This document shows, piece after piece, positions 53,240-60,472 of a DNA stretch of 64,000 nucleotides. The notes under the pieces were generated by a model. It was given only the letters and a program-made list of their open reading frames with translations, was not told the origin of the DNA and did not search any database. The stretch spans positions 62,001 to 126,000 of the forward strand of contig DASZOU010000027.1 in assembly GCA_035550655.1 (NCBI GenBank), written 5' to 3'. The position numbers were made by a program, and so were the translations under genes. Source of the DNA: DASZTV01 sp035550655. Its GTDB lineage: Bacteria > Actinomycetota > Actinomycetes > JAFAQI01. Each line of letters starts with the position of its first letter. Within the stretch, counting starts at the first letter, position 1.

Positions 53240-53893
53240 TCAGGCATCGCGAGTCCGCAGACGTACTCGACGTAGAGCGGCGCCGAGTCGTTGGGTCTGG
53301 GCGATCTCGGTGAGCAGCGCCTGGTCGCAGCCGGGCCGCAGGGTGTCGATCGCGGCCCACACCTCTTGTTCCATGTCGCCGAGCTTCGGGAGGTGCGCGA
53401 GGTCGAGAAGGGTCTGCTCGGGGATGGTCACCTGGCAGGGACCCATGTCGGTGATCATCCGCTCGGTGTAGATCGTGCGGGGATCGCGCGTGAGGAAGTG
53501 GGCGGTCGCGGTCCTGTCCTCCATCTGCACCGGCTTTCGGCGACGCGGCGTCGCCACGACGGCGAACGCGAGTGCGCGCGGGATTACACGGTGTAGGCGT
53601 GCAGCGGTTAGGCCCATCAGGGCGAAGTTGTCCTCCCCGAAGTCCGCGGCGGCGATGCCGGCGGCTGCGCCCTCGATGGTCGGCATCCAGCCGGTGTTGA
53701 CCCGGTCCGGGGGGACGACGGCGTAGTAGCCGGCGGCCATTCGATGCAGCAGGCCGTGGCGTTCGAGGCGACGGATCTGAAGGTGGGGCTGGGTATAGAT
53801 GTCGACGTCCCGGGGGCGCACGGTGCCCATCGGGGACCGTGCGAGCGCGCCCGGCAAGCCAGGCGCCGTGCGTTGCCTCAATCTTCGATTCAT
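53240..53893 (-). CDS. AbiEi-like type IV antitoxin/regulator
   Basis: The 217-aa protein has an N-terminal winged helix (GTVRPRDVDIYTQPHLQIRR, LERHGLLHRMAAGYYAVVPP) and a C-terminal AbiEi domain with LMGLTAARLHRVIPRAL, RTIYTERMITDMG and VTIPEQTLLDLAHLP. AbiEi proteins repress their own operon and neutralise the AbiEii nucleotidyltransferase toxin. No abiEii gene follows on this strand: the next gene downstream is the convergent CHAT partner. It may be an orphan or act on a toxin elsewhere. A 39-bp near-palindrome covers its start codon. Confidence 0.8.
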   Translation of the reverse strand: MNRRLRQRTAPGLPGALARSPMGTVRPRDVDIYTQPHLQIRRLERHGLLHRMAAGYYAVVPPDRVNTGWMPTIEGAAAGIAAADFGEDNFALMGLTAARLHRVIPRALAFAVVATPRRRKPVQMEDRTATAHFLTRDPRTIYTERMITDMGPCQVTIPEQTLLDLAHLPKLGDMEQEVWAAIDTLRPGCDQALLTEIAQTQRLGAALRRVRLRTRDA

Positions 53894-53930
53894 GTCCGAA
53901 AACTTACCTCAGAGATAAGTATTCGGACAT
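53892..53930. promoter_or_regulatory. 39-bp near-palindromic operator over the abiEi-like start
   Basis: ATGTCCGAA (53892-53900) and TTCGGACAT (53922-53930) are perfect 9-bp arms. ACTTA (53902-53906) and TAAGT (53916-53920) add an inner arm pair. On the minus strand TAAGTT (53906-53901) lies 7 nt before the ATG, so this is also a leaderless promoter. AbiEi-type proteins are known to bind inverted repeats at their own promoter, which fits this site. Confidence 0.7.
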
Positions 53931-53958
53931 TTTTATGGCTCAAGCGCTCGTCGTTATC

Positions 53959-53987
53959 TAAGGTTCATCACGTGGAACGTGAACCTT
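53959..53987 (+). promoter_or_regulatory. Leaderless promoter with overlapping inverted repeat for the 55-aa gene
   Basis: The -10 box TAAGGT (53959-53964) lies 7 nt before the GTG at 53972. AAGGTTCA (53960-53967) and TGAACCTT (53980-53987) form perfect 8-bp arms around the start codon. Inside them are CACGT and ACGTG. A bound repressor would block initiation directly. Confidence 0.6.
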
Positions 53988-54139
53988 CAGCGAGCCGGAA
54001 ACGGGCGCCGTCGGCGGACGACCCAGCTCCGGAGCAGCAGGCGGAGAGCGCTTCAGAGCGAAACCGTCGCCGCGACGCGCTCGTCGAGTTCGTGCTTGAC
54101 CGGGATTCGGACCTTCTCGACCGGCTGGGATCGGCCTGA
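53972..54139 (+). CDS. Small charged hypothetical protein
   Basis: The 55-aa product begins VEREPSASRKRAPSADD and ends in a helix (RRRDALVEFVLDRDSDLLDRLG). It is highly charged and probably intrinsically disordered in its first half. A leaderless promoter with an inverted repeat supports it. It is divergent from the AbiEi-like gene. Its TGA directly abuts the stop of the convergent E1-like gene (TGATCA). It might be a small regulator or immunity protein; no family was recognised. Confidence 0.55.
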   Translation: MEREPSASRKRAPSADDPAPEQQAESASERNRRRDALVEFVLDRDSDLLDRLGSA

Positions 54140-55549
54140 TCAGGCCGGCTCGGCGGGCGTGGTCGTACGTCGTTCTGTGCCGACAACCTCACAGACCGGA
54201 ACACGAATCGGAGGTGGCGATATCGCGTCACCTCTGACGGCCAGCGCGTCGAGTGCTGCACTGATGGCCGTCGCTCCCTCGGTGCCGTTGAGACGTCGCA
54301 GGACCTCGGCGACCGACAGGCACGCTGCGCTCATTCCGACATAGGCGCACGCCACGTTCTTGTTCGCCAAGGTGACGACACCGCATTCATCGAGCCCGCC
54401 GCTGCGAAGGTCATCGAAAATCTCAGCGGTGGTGTCCGGCTCGGCCTGTGGCCGTTCCTGCCACGCGTCGATCTCGGAGCTCGCTCGCCCGGAGCCGTCG
54501 AATACGTGAAGAGAAAAGGTGTCGAAGCTCGACGGGGTGGATCCGAGGCCGGCGTCGATGCACAGCGGCCAGCCGAAGCTGCTGAGCGCGCGGCGCGTCG
54601 CGAGATTGTCGACTCCTACCAAGGTGATCGACGGAAGATCACTGTGGTGGTGCTCGTCGGGCTGTATGCGCCGTTCGATCAGCCGGGTATCCAGGCCTGC
54701 ACGTTCGAGTGCTGCGGCAACAAGCCTGGTCTTGCGAGGCGCGCCGTCCGCTGCGGCGGTCAGATGTTCTGGGTTGGTGAGGACACCGGTTGACACGTTC
54801 GAGGCAGTGATGCGCTCGTCGTCGGCGAGCCAGACCTCGCAGCTGCCCGGCGGGTTGGGAAGGTGTGCCAGGCACCATGCGTTGGCCTGCCCGAGGTGGC
54901 CGAGCCCGAGAAGCATCCAACGCTGCGGAAGCCACCTCAGCGCGGGGCCTTGTGCGGGTGAGGTGTCTGTCGGGTTCCACAGCGAGATCGTGACGTCGCG
55001 CCAGCAGGCGTCGCGGACGCCAAGGTGCGACTCGAAGATCTCAGAGACCGTGAGCGCGGCGGCGAGTATCGGCGCGAGCGGGCAGCCGTCGCGTTCATCG
55101 AGTCGGTTCCCGTCGGGGCGCACCCCGGCGATCCAGCCGTCCCAGGTCAACTGGACCGCCGGTGATGGCGCCCGGGTGACATCGCCGAGCATGACGTGAC
55201 GTTGACCGGGTGCTTCGGTGTAGGCCGAGGGGGCTTTGACGGCGCCGAGGGCGGCCAGCGTGATGGTGAGGTCCTGTCCGCGGAACGGTCCGCGGTCGAC
55301 AACCAGATCGTCCAACGCTCCGTTGATGTACACCGGGAAGCCGGCGCGATGGAGCAAGGTCGTGAGCGTGATGAGCGCGGACTGACCGGGGCCGGTCGAT
55401 GCGGTCCGTGGGTCTGCGTGGATCCACACTGGGCGGTCGTCGAACCAGTCACGGGCGTTGGTCAGCGAGCTGACTGCGCCGCGGCGCCCGAGTAGCAGAT
55501 CGGTGCGACTGACCTGGTCGGCGAAACCGTCCGCGGGTGGATAGCTCAT
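54140..55549 (-). CDS. E1-like ThiF-family adenylyltransferase of a bacterial Ubl system
   Basis: The 469-aa protein would activate the C-terminus of the ubiquitin-like protein encoded upstream. The ATP-binding motif MLLGLGHLGQANAW (GLGHLG at 215-220) begins the E1/ThiF domain. VWLADDERITASNVSTGVLT contains the usual Asp that contacts Mg-ATP. TLVGVDNLATRRAL and LCIDAGLGS are further family strands. Residues 1-205 form an extra N-terminal domain that may be a degenerate E1 copy or an E2/Ubl docking module. The ATG at 55549 overlaps the JAB gene by 4 bp. It is the last gene of a four-gene operon. Confidence 0.85.
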   Translation of the reverse strand: MSYPPADGFADQVSRTDLLLGRRGAVSSLTNARDWFDDRPVWIHADPRTASTGPGQSALITLTTLLHRAGFPVYINGALDDLVVDRGPFRGQDLTITLAALGAVKAPSAYTEAPGQRHVMLGDVTRAPSPAVQLTWDGWIAGVRPDGNRLDERDGCPLAPILAAALTVSEIFESHLGVRDACWRDVTISLWNPTDTSPAQGPALRWLPQRWMLLGLGHLGQANAWCLAHLPNPPGSCEVWLADDERITASNVSTGVLTNPEHLTAAADGAPRKTRLVAAALERAGLDTRLIERRIQPDEHHHSDLPSITLVGVDNLATRRALSSFGWPLCIDAGLGSTPSSFDTFSLHVFDGSGRASSEIDAWQERPQAEPDTTAEIFDDLRSGGLDECGVVTLANKNVACAYVGMSAACLSVAEVLRRLNGTEGATAISAALDALAVRGDAISPPPIRVPVCEVVGTERRTTTPAEPA

Positions 55550-56130
55550 CGGCGTGGCCATGGCGGTCGAAGGTCGCGCAGCCAACGACGGAGTCGACGC
55601 GCTGGAGCGCGGTGCGCCGACGATTCGTTTTCCGACAGCGTCTCCCATTCGTTGTTGCCGAGGTAGCGATGCACACCCACGGGCAGCGGCCCGTCGTCCG
55701 GGTCGGCGAAGTTGCCGATGATCAGTGCGAGGTGGCCCACCAGGGCCATCATCGGATTCGCCCTGTCAATGTGAGACTGTCCGACCCACTGCCCAGGGTG
55801 GGTGTGAATGTCGGCGACGACGCGGAGCTCTTCTTGCCGGCAGCGCTCCCATAGCCGGTCGTAGGCCGTGCCCGACATGGTGATGCCGCCGGTGAGGCAG
55901 GCAGCGTCGAGGTCGTCGTAGTAGGCGGCGGCGACCACGGTCGGCGGTAGGGAGGACGTCGGCGGCGTGACGCCGCGAGGTGCGAGCAGGAATGCTCCCG
56001 ACTCGCGGACGCCGGCACCGCGTGTGTGGAGCTCGGCGACGAGCTCGTCCCACAAGGGCTTGGGCACGTCCAGATACGCGCGCAACGCTTCCGAAGGGTT
56101 ATCGCGGGTCCGGCCGCGTAATCCGAGCAT
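55546..56130 (-). CDS. JAB/MPN-domain metalloprotease (deubiquitinase-like)
   Basis: The 194-aa protein has the JAMM zinc site: E43 in RESGAFLL, H109 and H111 in ADIHTHPGQW, S119 and D122 in GQSHID. The spacing HxHP-x6-SxxD is exactly that of active JAB peptidases. Such enzymes mature Ubl precursors or cleave Ubl from targets. The start is 5 bp after the stop of the E2-like gene and the end overlaps the E1 gene by 4 bp, so all parts are made together. Confidence 0.9.
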   Translation of the reverse strand: MLGLRGRTRDNPSEALRAYLDVPKPLWDELVAELHTRGAGVRESGAFLLAPRGVTPPTSSLPPTVVAAAYYDDLDAACLTGGITMSGTAYDRLWERCRQEELRVVADIHTHPGQWVGQSHIDRANPMMALVGHLALIIGNFADPDDGPLPVGVHRYLGNNEWETLSENESSAHRAPARRLRRWLRDLRPPWPRR

Positions 56131-56135
56131 CGTGA

Positions 56136-56603
56136 TCAGTCCGGCAGGCGGCTGAGGCCGAGCGCTTCATGGAGGGCGGACAGGTAGTCGTAGACGTTCA
56201 TCGTGGGTGTCCAGGCGCGGCCCGGCAGCTCGGCGCGCCAGTTGGGGTGAGTGGCGAGGGCGATGCGGTCGACCGCGAGGTAGGGGGCGTTGCCGTTGCT
56301 CGGCGACCAGTCGCGCCGGAACACCGGTCGTCCACCGACCGGCCAGCGCGCCGCCTCGAGCGTGCTGCCGCGGTCCAGGTCCCAGGGCTGTCCGGCGGGT
56401 GCGGCTCCTGGGTAGCCGTTGAGGTCAAGGCGCAGGCCGAGACGTCCCTCGCCGACGGCGACCCAGCCCAATGCGACCGGGTGCTGGAAGACCACGATGG
56501 CGAACCGTCCTTCGTCAGCGGCCGCGCGCATTCTCGCGTGGGCGAGATCGGCGGTGGCCGCGGCCTCGACCGGGTCAGCCGCGGTGGGCAACGACACGGT
56601 CAT
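56136..56603 (-). CDS. E2-like protein without a catalytic cysteine
   Basis: The 155-aa product shows an E2/RWD-like order of elements: strands RFAIVVFQHP, LGWVAVGEGRLGLRLDLNGY with a PG turn, the segment NAPYLAVDRIALATHPNW containing an HPN tripeptide as in E2 enzymes, then WTPTMNVYDYLSALHEALG as the C-terminal helix. The sequence contains no cysteine at all, so it cannot form an E2 thioester. It may be an E2 variant (UEV-like) that acts as adaptor, or use another mechanism. The assignment rests on motif order and operon context. Its ATG overlaps the Ubl gene by 4 bp. Confidence 0.65.
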   Translation of the reverse strand: MTVSLPTAADPVEAAATADLAHARMRAAADEGRFAIVVFQHPVALGWVAVGEGRLGLRLDLNGYPGAAPAGQPWDLDRGSTLEAARWPVGGRPVFRRDWSPSNGNAPYLAVDRIALATHPNWRAELPGRAWTPTMNVYDYLSALHEALGLSRLPD

Positions 56604-57076
56604 CCTGCTTCGCGGTGCGCGGGGAGGAGGTTGAGCTCGAAGGTGCAGGGCGGGCCGGCGTGCACATCACCGATGTGTTCGGACTGGGGCAGATCCTCGT
56701 TGCTTCCCGGGCGGCGCAGCACGAGATCGGCGCCGGCTGCGGGGTCGATGCCGTACTCGGCGATGGCCTTACTCAGCACCGTGGCGACCGTCTGATTCGG
56801 CGTGACGCGCACCGGGCGGGTGTCACCGCCGTAGTGCACCTCGACGGAGAGATGTCGGCAGTGATGACGGTGGACATGGTGATGGCCCGGCTTGCGGCCT
56901 CGCGCGACAATGACCTCGACGATGGTCAGGTCGACCTCGACCGGCTCGTCGTCGTCATCGAGGAACACGATCGTCTCCTCGTCGACGGCGCAGATCTCGC
57001 GAAACGTCCGCGTTTCCTCGACATCCTCGTGAAGGGTCAGCTCCGCGCCGGGCTCATGTACGTAGATGCGCACCAC
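56600..57076 (-). CDS. Two-domain ubiquitin-like modifier with His-rich linker
   Basis: The 158-aa product starts at paired GTG codons after a GGAGG site. Residues 1-60 look like one beta-grasp domain (VRIYVHEPGAELTL, ETIVFLDDDDEPVEVDL). A linker HHHVHRHHCRH (65-75) follows with seven histidines and one cysteine, a likely metal site. Residues 76-158 are a second beta-grasp domain (LSVEVHYGGDTRPVRVTPNQ, TVATVLSKAIAEYGI, TFELNLL) ending in HREAG, so the chain ends in a free glycine like a mature ubiquitin. It is the first gene of the operon Ubl - E2-like - JAB - E1 and the presumed modifier. Confidence 0.8.
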   Translation of the reverse strand: MVRIYVHEPGAELTLHEDVEETRTFREICAVDEETIVFLDDDDEPVEVDLTIVEVIVARGRKPGHHHVHRHHCRHLSVEVHYGGDTRPVRVTPNQTVATVLSKAIAEYGIDPAAGADLVLRRPGSNEDLPQSEHIGDVHAGPPCTFELNLLPAHREAG

Positions 57077-57108
57077 AACTACCTCCTCTGTGCACCGTTG
57101 TTGGCGCT

Positions 57109-57155
57109 GTTCACTAGAGTAGACAGAGCAAGGAGGGTTGTCAACTATCGTGAAC
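57109..57155. promoter_or_regulatory. Inverted repeat operator between the Ubl operon and the XRE regulator
   Basis: On the plus strand TGTCAACTATCGTGAAC is at 57139-57155. Its inverted partner at 57109-57125 reads TGTCTACTCTAGTGAAC on the minus strand. The two arms agree at 14 of 17 positions. They cover both divergent promoters, so one dimeric repressor, probably the XRE protein itself, could shut both. Confidence 0.7.
57116..57144 (-). promoter_or_regulatory. Promoter of the Ubl operon
   Basis: On the minus strand TTGACA (57144-57139) and TACTCT (57121-57116) are separated by exactly 17 bp. This is the best sigma-70-type promoter seen in the window. Transcription would start near 57109, 33 nt before the first GTG at 57076. 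Confidence 0.75.
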
Positions 57156-57167
57156 GGTGACTACTAT
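57138..57167 (+). promoter_or_regulatory. Promoter of the XRE regulator gene, leaderless
   Basis: TTGTCA (57138-57143) and TACTAT (57162-57167) are 18 bp apart. The -10 box lies 7 nt before a GTG at 57175, which decides the start codon. The -35 boxes of this and the opposite promoter overlap by 5 bp, so both cannot be occupied at once. Confidence 0.7.
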
Positions 57168-57174
57168 TGAGTTC

Positions 57175-57558
57175 GTGACCGACCGAGACGCCACCGCCAA
57201 GCCGGCCCCCGACGCTGCATCGAGCCGTCTGGGGACGCAGTTGCGCGACGTCCGCACCCTTCGTGGCGACAGCCTGCGCAGCGTCGCCGCCGGGACAGGC
57301 ATCTCGGCCGCATACCTGCTCAAGCTCGAGCAGGGCCAGGTCACCACGCCGTCGCCACATGTCCTGCTCAATCTGGCAAAGCACTACGACGTTTCTTACC
57401 TGGGCCTGATGGCGCTCGCCGGATACGCCACCGGTGATGATCCGGACCCGATGCCGGCCCGGACCGGAGTGCTGGCGGAGGCGCTCGCGGCGCAGGACCT
57501 GACCCCCGAGGAGGAGCGTGCGATGGCGGCGTTCCTGTCGTCGTTGCGTGCTCGCTGA
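57175..57558 (+). CDS. XRE-family regulator of the Ubl island
   Basis: The 127-aa protein begins at GTG 57175, set by a promoter whose -10 ends 7 nt upstream; an in-frame GTG at 57157 would lie inside the promoter. The HTH spans residues 17-75: LGTQLRDVRTLRGDSLRSVA, then AGTGISAAYLLKLEQGQVTT, and PSPHVLLNLAKHYDVSYLGL. A C-terminal helix (TPEEERAMAAFLSSLR) may dimerise. It is divergent from the Ubl operon and next to a peptidase gene, and probably represses both directions through the 57109-57155 site. Confidence 0.9.
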   Translation: MTDRDATAKPAPDAASSRLGTQLRDVRTLRGDSLRSVAAGTGISAAYLLKLEQGQVTTPSPHVLLNLAKHYDVSYLGLMALAGYATGDDPDPMPARTGVLAEALAAQDLTPEEERAMAAFLSSLRAR

Positions 57559-57690
57559 GGGCCCGACCGACCAACCGGACAGCGGCGGGACCGCTGCGCG
57601 TGGCATATGGACGCGCTCCCGGTTCACTTGCACACTGGCGCGTGGGGAATGATGCCCATGCCGCCTCTCACCGACATGGAGACGACCGAC

Positions 57691-57882
57691 ATGAGCACGA
57701 GCGATTCGGGATTCGACCGGTCGATCTCGCCGGTCGGAGACCAGACCGATGTCTCACTGTCCCAGATCCTTGGGTTGAGCCAGGACGACGCGACACTCTC
57801 GCAACTACATGAAGAACTCGCAGAGATCCGGGACAATGAACGCGAGGCGGAGAAAGCAGTCGCCAACATCCGACTGAACTAG
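57691..57882 (+). CDS. Small acidic coiled-coil protein
   Basis: The 63-aa product (from ATG 57691 with GGAG about 9 nt upstream; ATG codons at 57649, 57652 and 57658 are alternatives) is acidic. It begins MSTSDSGFDRSISPVGDQ and ends in a charged helix QLHEELAEIRDNEREAEKAV. It lies between the XRE gene and the peptidase gene, 40 bp before the latter. The helix could bind the peptidase or be a target of the Ubl system. No family was recognised. Confidence 0.6.
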   Translation: MSTSDSGFDRSISPVGDQTDVSLSQILGLSQDDATLSQLHEELAEIRDNEREAEKAVANIRLN

Positions 57883-57922
57883 ACGCGAGACGCGCCCGCC
57901 TCAATCGTTGGAGAGGCGAAGC

Positions 57923-59431
57923 GTGATCAACCTCCGCGACTGGAGCGTCGGCGATCAACCGGCGGTCATCTATGACATGACCGTGCCGGGCGCGTGGGTG
58001 CAGCTCAGGCAGTTCTACGCGCACCGGGGCAACCGGCCTCTCGGACGGATCCTCGAGATCGCGGAGAACCACGGTGTCGTGAGCGTCCTTGTGGAACGTC
58101 GCTACGTCGATGCCGACTGGCGCAGCCAACTCGCGCGCTTCTACAACGGAACGCTGCGTCGCTTTCCGTCGGTGTGTCATCGGATGCATTTCTTCGGCGC
58201 GCCCGTGCCCGATGATCTCAGCCAGCTCGACGCACTGCAGAGCAGCTACCACGGATACACGATCCTCCGGCCCTTCCCGATCGCTCCGGTTGGGCGCACG
58301 ATGATCCGGCCGCCGGCGGAACTCGCTGATGCGGTGCGCTGCGAGACCACCGAAGAGGTCGATGTCTTCGGCTACCGGCTGAAGATCACCGCGATGCCAT
58401 TCATCAGCCAGGACACACAGCTTCTGCGGTGCGCGCACGCCGCTGTGTGGATGGTGCTTCGCCACGCAAGCGCGACCTACGGGCTGCCGCAGGCGCTGCC
58501 GCACACGATCTTCGAGGCCGCGCTCGGCGGGGTGATGGCCGGGCGGCAGTTGCCGAACGATGGCCTGTCGCCGTACCAGTTGATGGCCGCAATGGAGAGC
58601 CTGGGCCTAAGCCCCACGAGCAAGAACCTGCCGCAGTCCTCAGAGGATGAACAGGCGAGTCGCAGCCTTCGGCTCTACGGGATGGCATGCCGCTACATCA
58701 ACTCGGCGCTCCCCCCGATCGTGATCTCGAACACGCACGCCTGGGTCCTGGTCGCCTACCGTCGCGCCGCTTCGGCAGGAAACACGAAGATCCAGCTCTG
58801 GCGCCACGACGACGCTCGCGGCCCCTACCTCCCCGTCGATGACCCATGGGCGGAGCCGGAAGACGCGCATCAGCCGTGGACCGCGATGTACCTTCCCCTG
58901 CTTCCGAAGGTCTACCTCGACGCAGAACGCGCCGAGACCGTCGGCCGGTCCTTCCTCAACGCGTTCCGCAACTCCGCGCTGTACTCCGGCTCGACAGTGC
59001 AGGCCGCCGACAATCGGACCAACGAGGATGAGCAATGCACCGTCCGTACCTTCCTCATGACCTCGACCAAGTTCAAGCAGACGTTGGCACAGCGCGGGGT
59101 CCCCGGAGAGCTCGCCGCGGCCTACCGTCGCACGCCGATGTCCCGCTACATCTGGGTCGTGGAGATCGTCGACCGTCTCAGCCGATCCAACAAGCAGGCC
59201 GACGTGCTTGGCGAGATCATCCTTGATTCGACGTTGACACAGTTTGAGCCGCTCAGCGACCCGAACTGCGCGTTGGCGGTTCATATCGGAACGTTCGCCT
59301 TCATCCCCGGGATCGATCAGTCACCGCACCGCCAGCTGAACCTGCCGCACATGAGCGCCTACCTCAGCGCCTGTCCGCTACTCGCGGTCGGGGCCGGTGA
59401 GGAGCCCGACGAACCCTCCACGCCGGACTAG
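57923..59431 (+). CDS. Papain/C39-like cysteine peptidase domain protein
   Basis: The 502-aa protein starts at GTG 57923 behind GGAGAGG. An N-terminal domain (1-155) is alpha/beta and unknown. The central domain has SQDTQLLRCAHAAVWMVLRH, with Q163 or Q166 and C170 at a helix N-terminus as in papain/C39 peptidases, and VISNTHAWVLVAYRR with H272 as the catalytic base. A third acidic residue could be Asp in QLWRHDDARG. Residues 330-502 are alpha/beta without known motifs. It may process or remove Ubl, or be a toxin-like effector. It sits in one direction with the XRE regulator and a small acidic protein. Confidence 0.75.
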   Translation: MINLRDWSVGDQPAVIYDMTVPGAWVQLRQFYAHRGNRPLGRILEIAENHGVVSVLVERRYVDADWRSQLARFYNGTLRRFPSVCHRMHFFGAPVPDDLSQLDALQSSYHGYTILRPFPIAPVGRTMIRPPAELADAVRCETTEEVDVFGYRLKITAMPFISQDTQLLRCAHAAVWMVLRHASATYGLPQALPHTIFEAALGGVMAGRQLPNDGLSPYQLMAAMESLGLSPTSKNLPQSSEDEQASRSLRLYGMACRYINSALPPIVISNTHAWVLVAYRRAASAGNTKIQLWRHDDARGPYLPVDDPWAEPEDAHQPWTAMYLPLLPKVYLDAERAETVGRSFLNAFRNSALYSGSTVQAADNRTNEDEQCTVRTFLMTSTKFKQTLAQRGVPGELAAAYRRTPMSRYIWVVEIVDRLSRSNKQADVLGEIILDSTLTQFEPLSDPNCALAVHIGTFAFIPGIDQSPHRQLNLPHMSAYLSACPLLAVGAGEEPDEPSTPD

Positions 59432-59474
59432 CGGGGTCCCGGCTCGGCGACCGGCGTCGCAGCTCGGCCAGCGC

Positions 59475-59720
59475 TCAGCTGAGTCGCCCGCGAGCCGAAA
59501 GGTCTGCCTTCGCGATCTCCTTGGCCAGCGGGGCGTCGAGTGTCACGTGCATCAGGTAGCCGGCCGCGAATGTGAGCAGCATCGCGCCGAGGCTGGTCCT
59601 CGCGAGCTTGCCGACAACGAGCGAGAGGCCAGTGCCGACCATCGCATGCGACAGATGGAGTGCAAGCGGTGTGGCGTTGCCTCGGCAATCCACCAACGGG
59701 TCGATGTGATCTCCGTTCAT
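59475..59720 (-). CDS. Small membrane protein
   Basis: The product has 81 aa from ATG 59720. It has one or two hydrophobic helices with small residues: HLSHAMVGTGLSLVVGKLAR and TSLGAMLLTFAAGYLMHVTL. A short charged tail follows (AKEIAKADLSARGRLS). It lies 75 bp downstream of a regulator gene on the same strand. The family is unknown. Confidence 0.5.
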   Translation of the reverse strand: MNGDHIDPLVDCRGNATPLALHLSHAMVGTGLSLVVGKLARTSLGAMLLTFAAGYLMHVTLDAPLAKEIAKADLSARGRLS

Positions 59721-59795
59721 TCCCCGACCGAAGCACGCCGCTACGACAACAGACAAGGCGAACGCCTGTAGTCACTGCGGTGACAACGTGACGAC

Positions 59796-60386
59796 CTATC
59801 CCGCGTCCTCCGACCCGGCATCATCGTCGGGTAACTGTTGGAGAAGCTGCTGGAGTCTGTCCGGATCGGTCAGAAGGGTAGTACGTCGTTGCACCTCGAG
59901 CTGTAGCCGCTGAACCTCGAGCGCATCCTTTCGCTTCCGGTCGTGATCCTCAGCGATGCTGCCCACCGCGACGGCGGCAGCAGCGCCAAGCGCGATCGGC
60001 GCCCCGAGAATCGCGATCACGCCAAGTCCGGCCAGAGCGCCCGCACGGACACCAGCGGAGGGCTGGCCGAAGATGTCCCAGCTGAGGCTGGCTTTAGCCC
60101 GCTCAGCGCGTCTCGTCGAGTCCTCCTCCGCGGCCACCCAGGCCGTAACCAATACGACGTCAATGGGCACCTCAAGCGCGGCGGCTAGCCGCGCGACCGT
60201 CCCTGCTCCGGGGACCCGTTCTCCCTTTTCGATCTTGAGGATCGCGGACCGGCTCAACGGTGGATCTGCTCGCGCGGCAAGGTCCTCACGGCTTAGCCCC
60301 TCGCGGACGCGGAGGAGTTCGATGGCTCGACCGATGCCTCGCGCGATCTCGGCCTCACTGAGATCAGGACGACGTTGACCAGGCAC
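59796..60386 (-). CDS. XRE-type HTH regulator with membrane segment
   Basis: The 196-aa protein begins at GTG 60386, with AAGGAG 7 nt upstream. The HTH lies in residues 12-70: AIELLRVREGLSREDLAARA, SRSAILKIEKGERVPGAGTV, ARLAAALEVPIDVV. A hydrophobic Ala/Gly-rich region (AGALAGLGVIAILGAPIALG, then AAAAVAVGSIAE; about 112-143) would form one or two membrane helices. A charged coiled coil (DALEVQRLQLEVQRR) ends the protein. A membrane-bound regulator could sense envelope change. It is divergent from a glycine-zipper gene, with three AACTGTAC repeats between them. Confidence 0.8.
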   Translation of the reverse strand: MPGQRRPDLSEAEIARGIGRAIELLRVREGLSREDLAARADPPLSRSAILKIEKGERVPGAGTVARLAAALEVPIDVVLVTAWVAAEEDSTRRAERAKASLSWDIFGQPSAGVRAGALAGLGVIAILGAPIALGAAAAVAVGSIAEDHDRKRKDALEVQRLQLEVQRRTTLLTDPDRLQQLLQQLPDDDAGSEDAG

Positions 60387-60408
60387 CGATACTCCTTGAC
60401 ATGTCCGC

Positions 60409-60452
60409 AACTGTACGCGCACACTCGACCTGATAACTGTACTCAACTGTAC
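60409..60452 (+). promoter_or_regulatory. Three AACTGTAC direct repeats between the XRE and glycine-zipper genes
   Basis: AACTGTAC occurs at 60409-60416, 60435-60442 and 60445-60452. The outer two extend to AACTGTACGCG. Spacings are 26 and 10 bp, the latter one helical turn. The cluster lies in the 86-bp gap between divergent genes and is a probable operator of the adjacent membrane-linked XRE regulator. Confidence 0.65.
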
Positions 60453-60472
60453 GCGAGCGAGGTTCGACGCCC

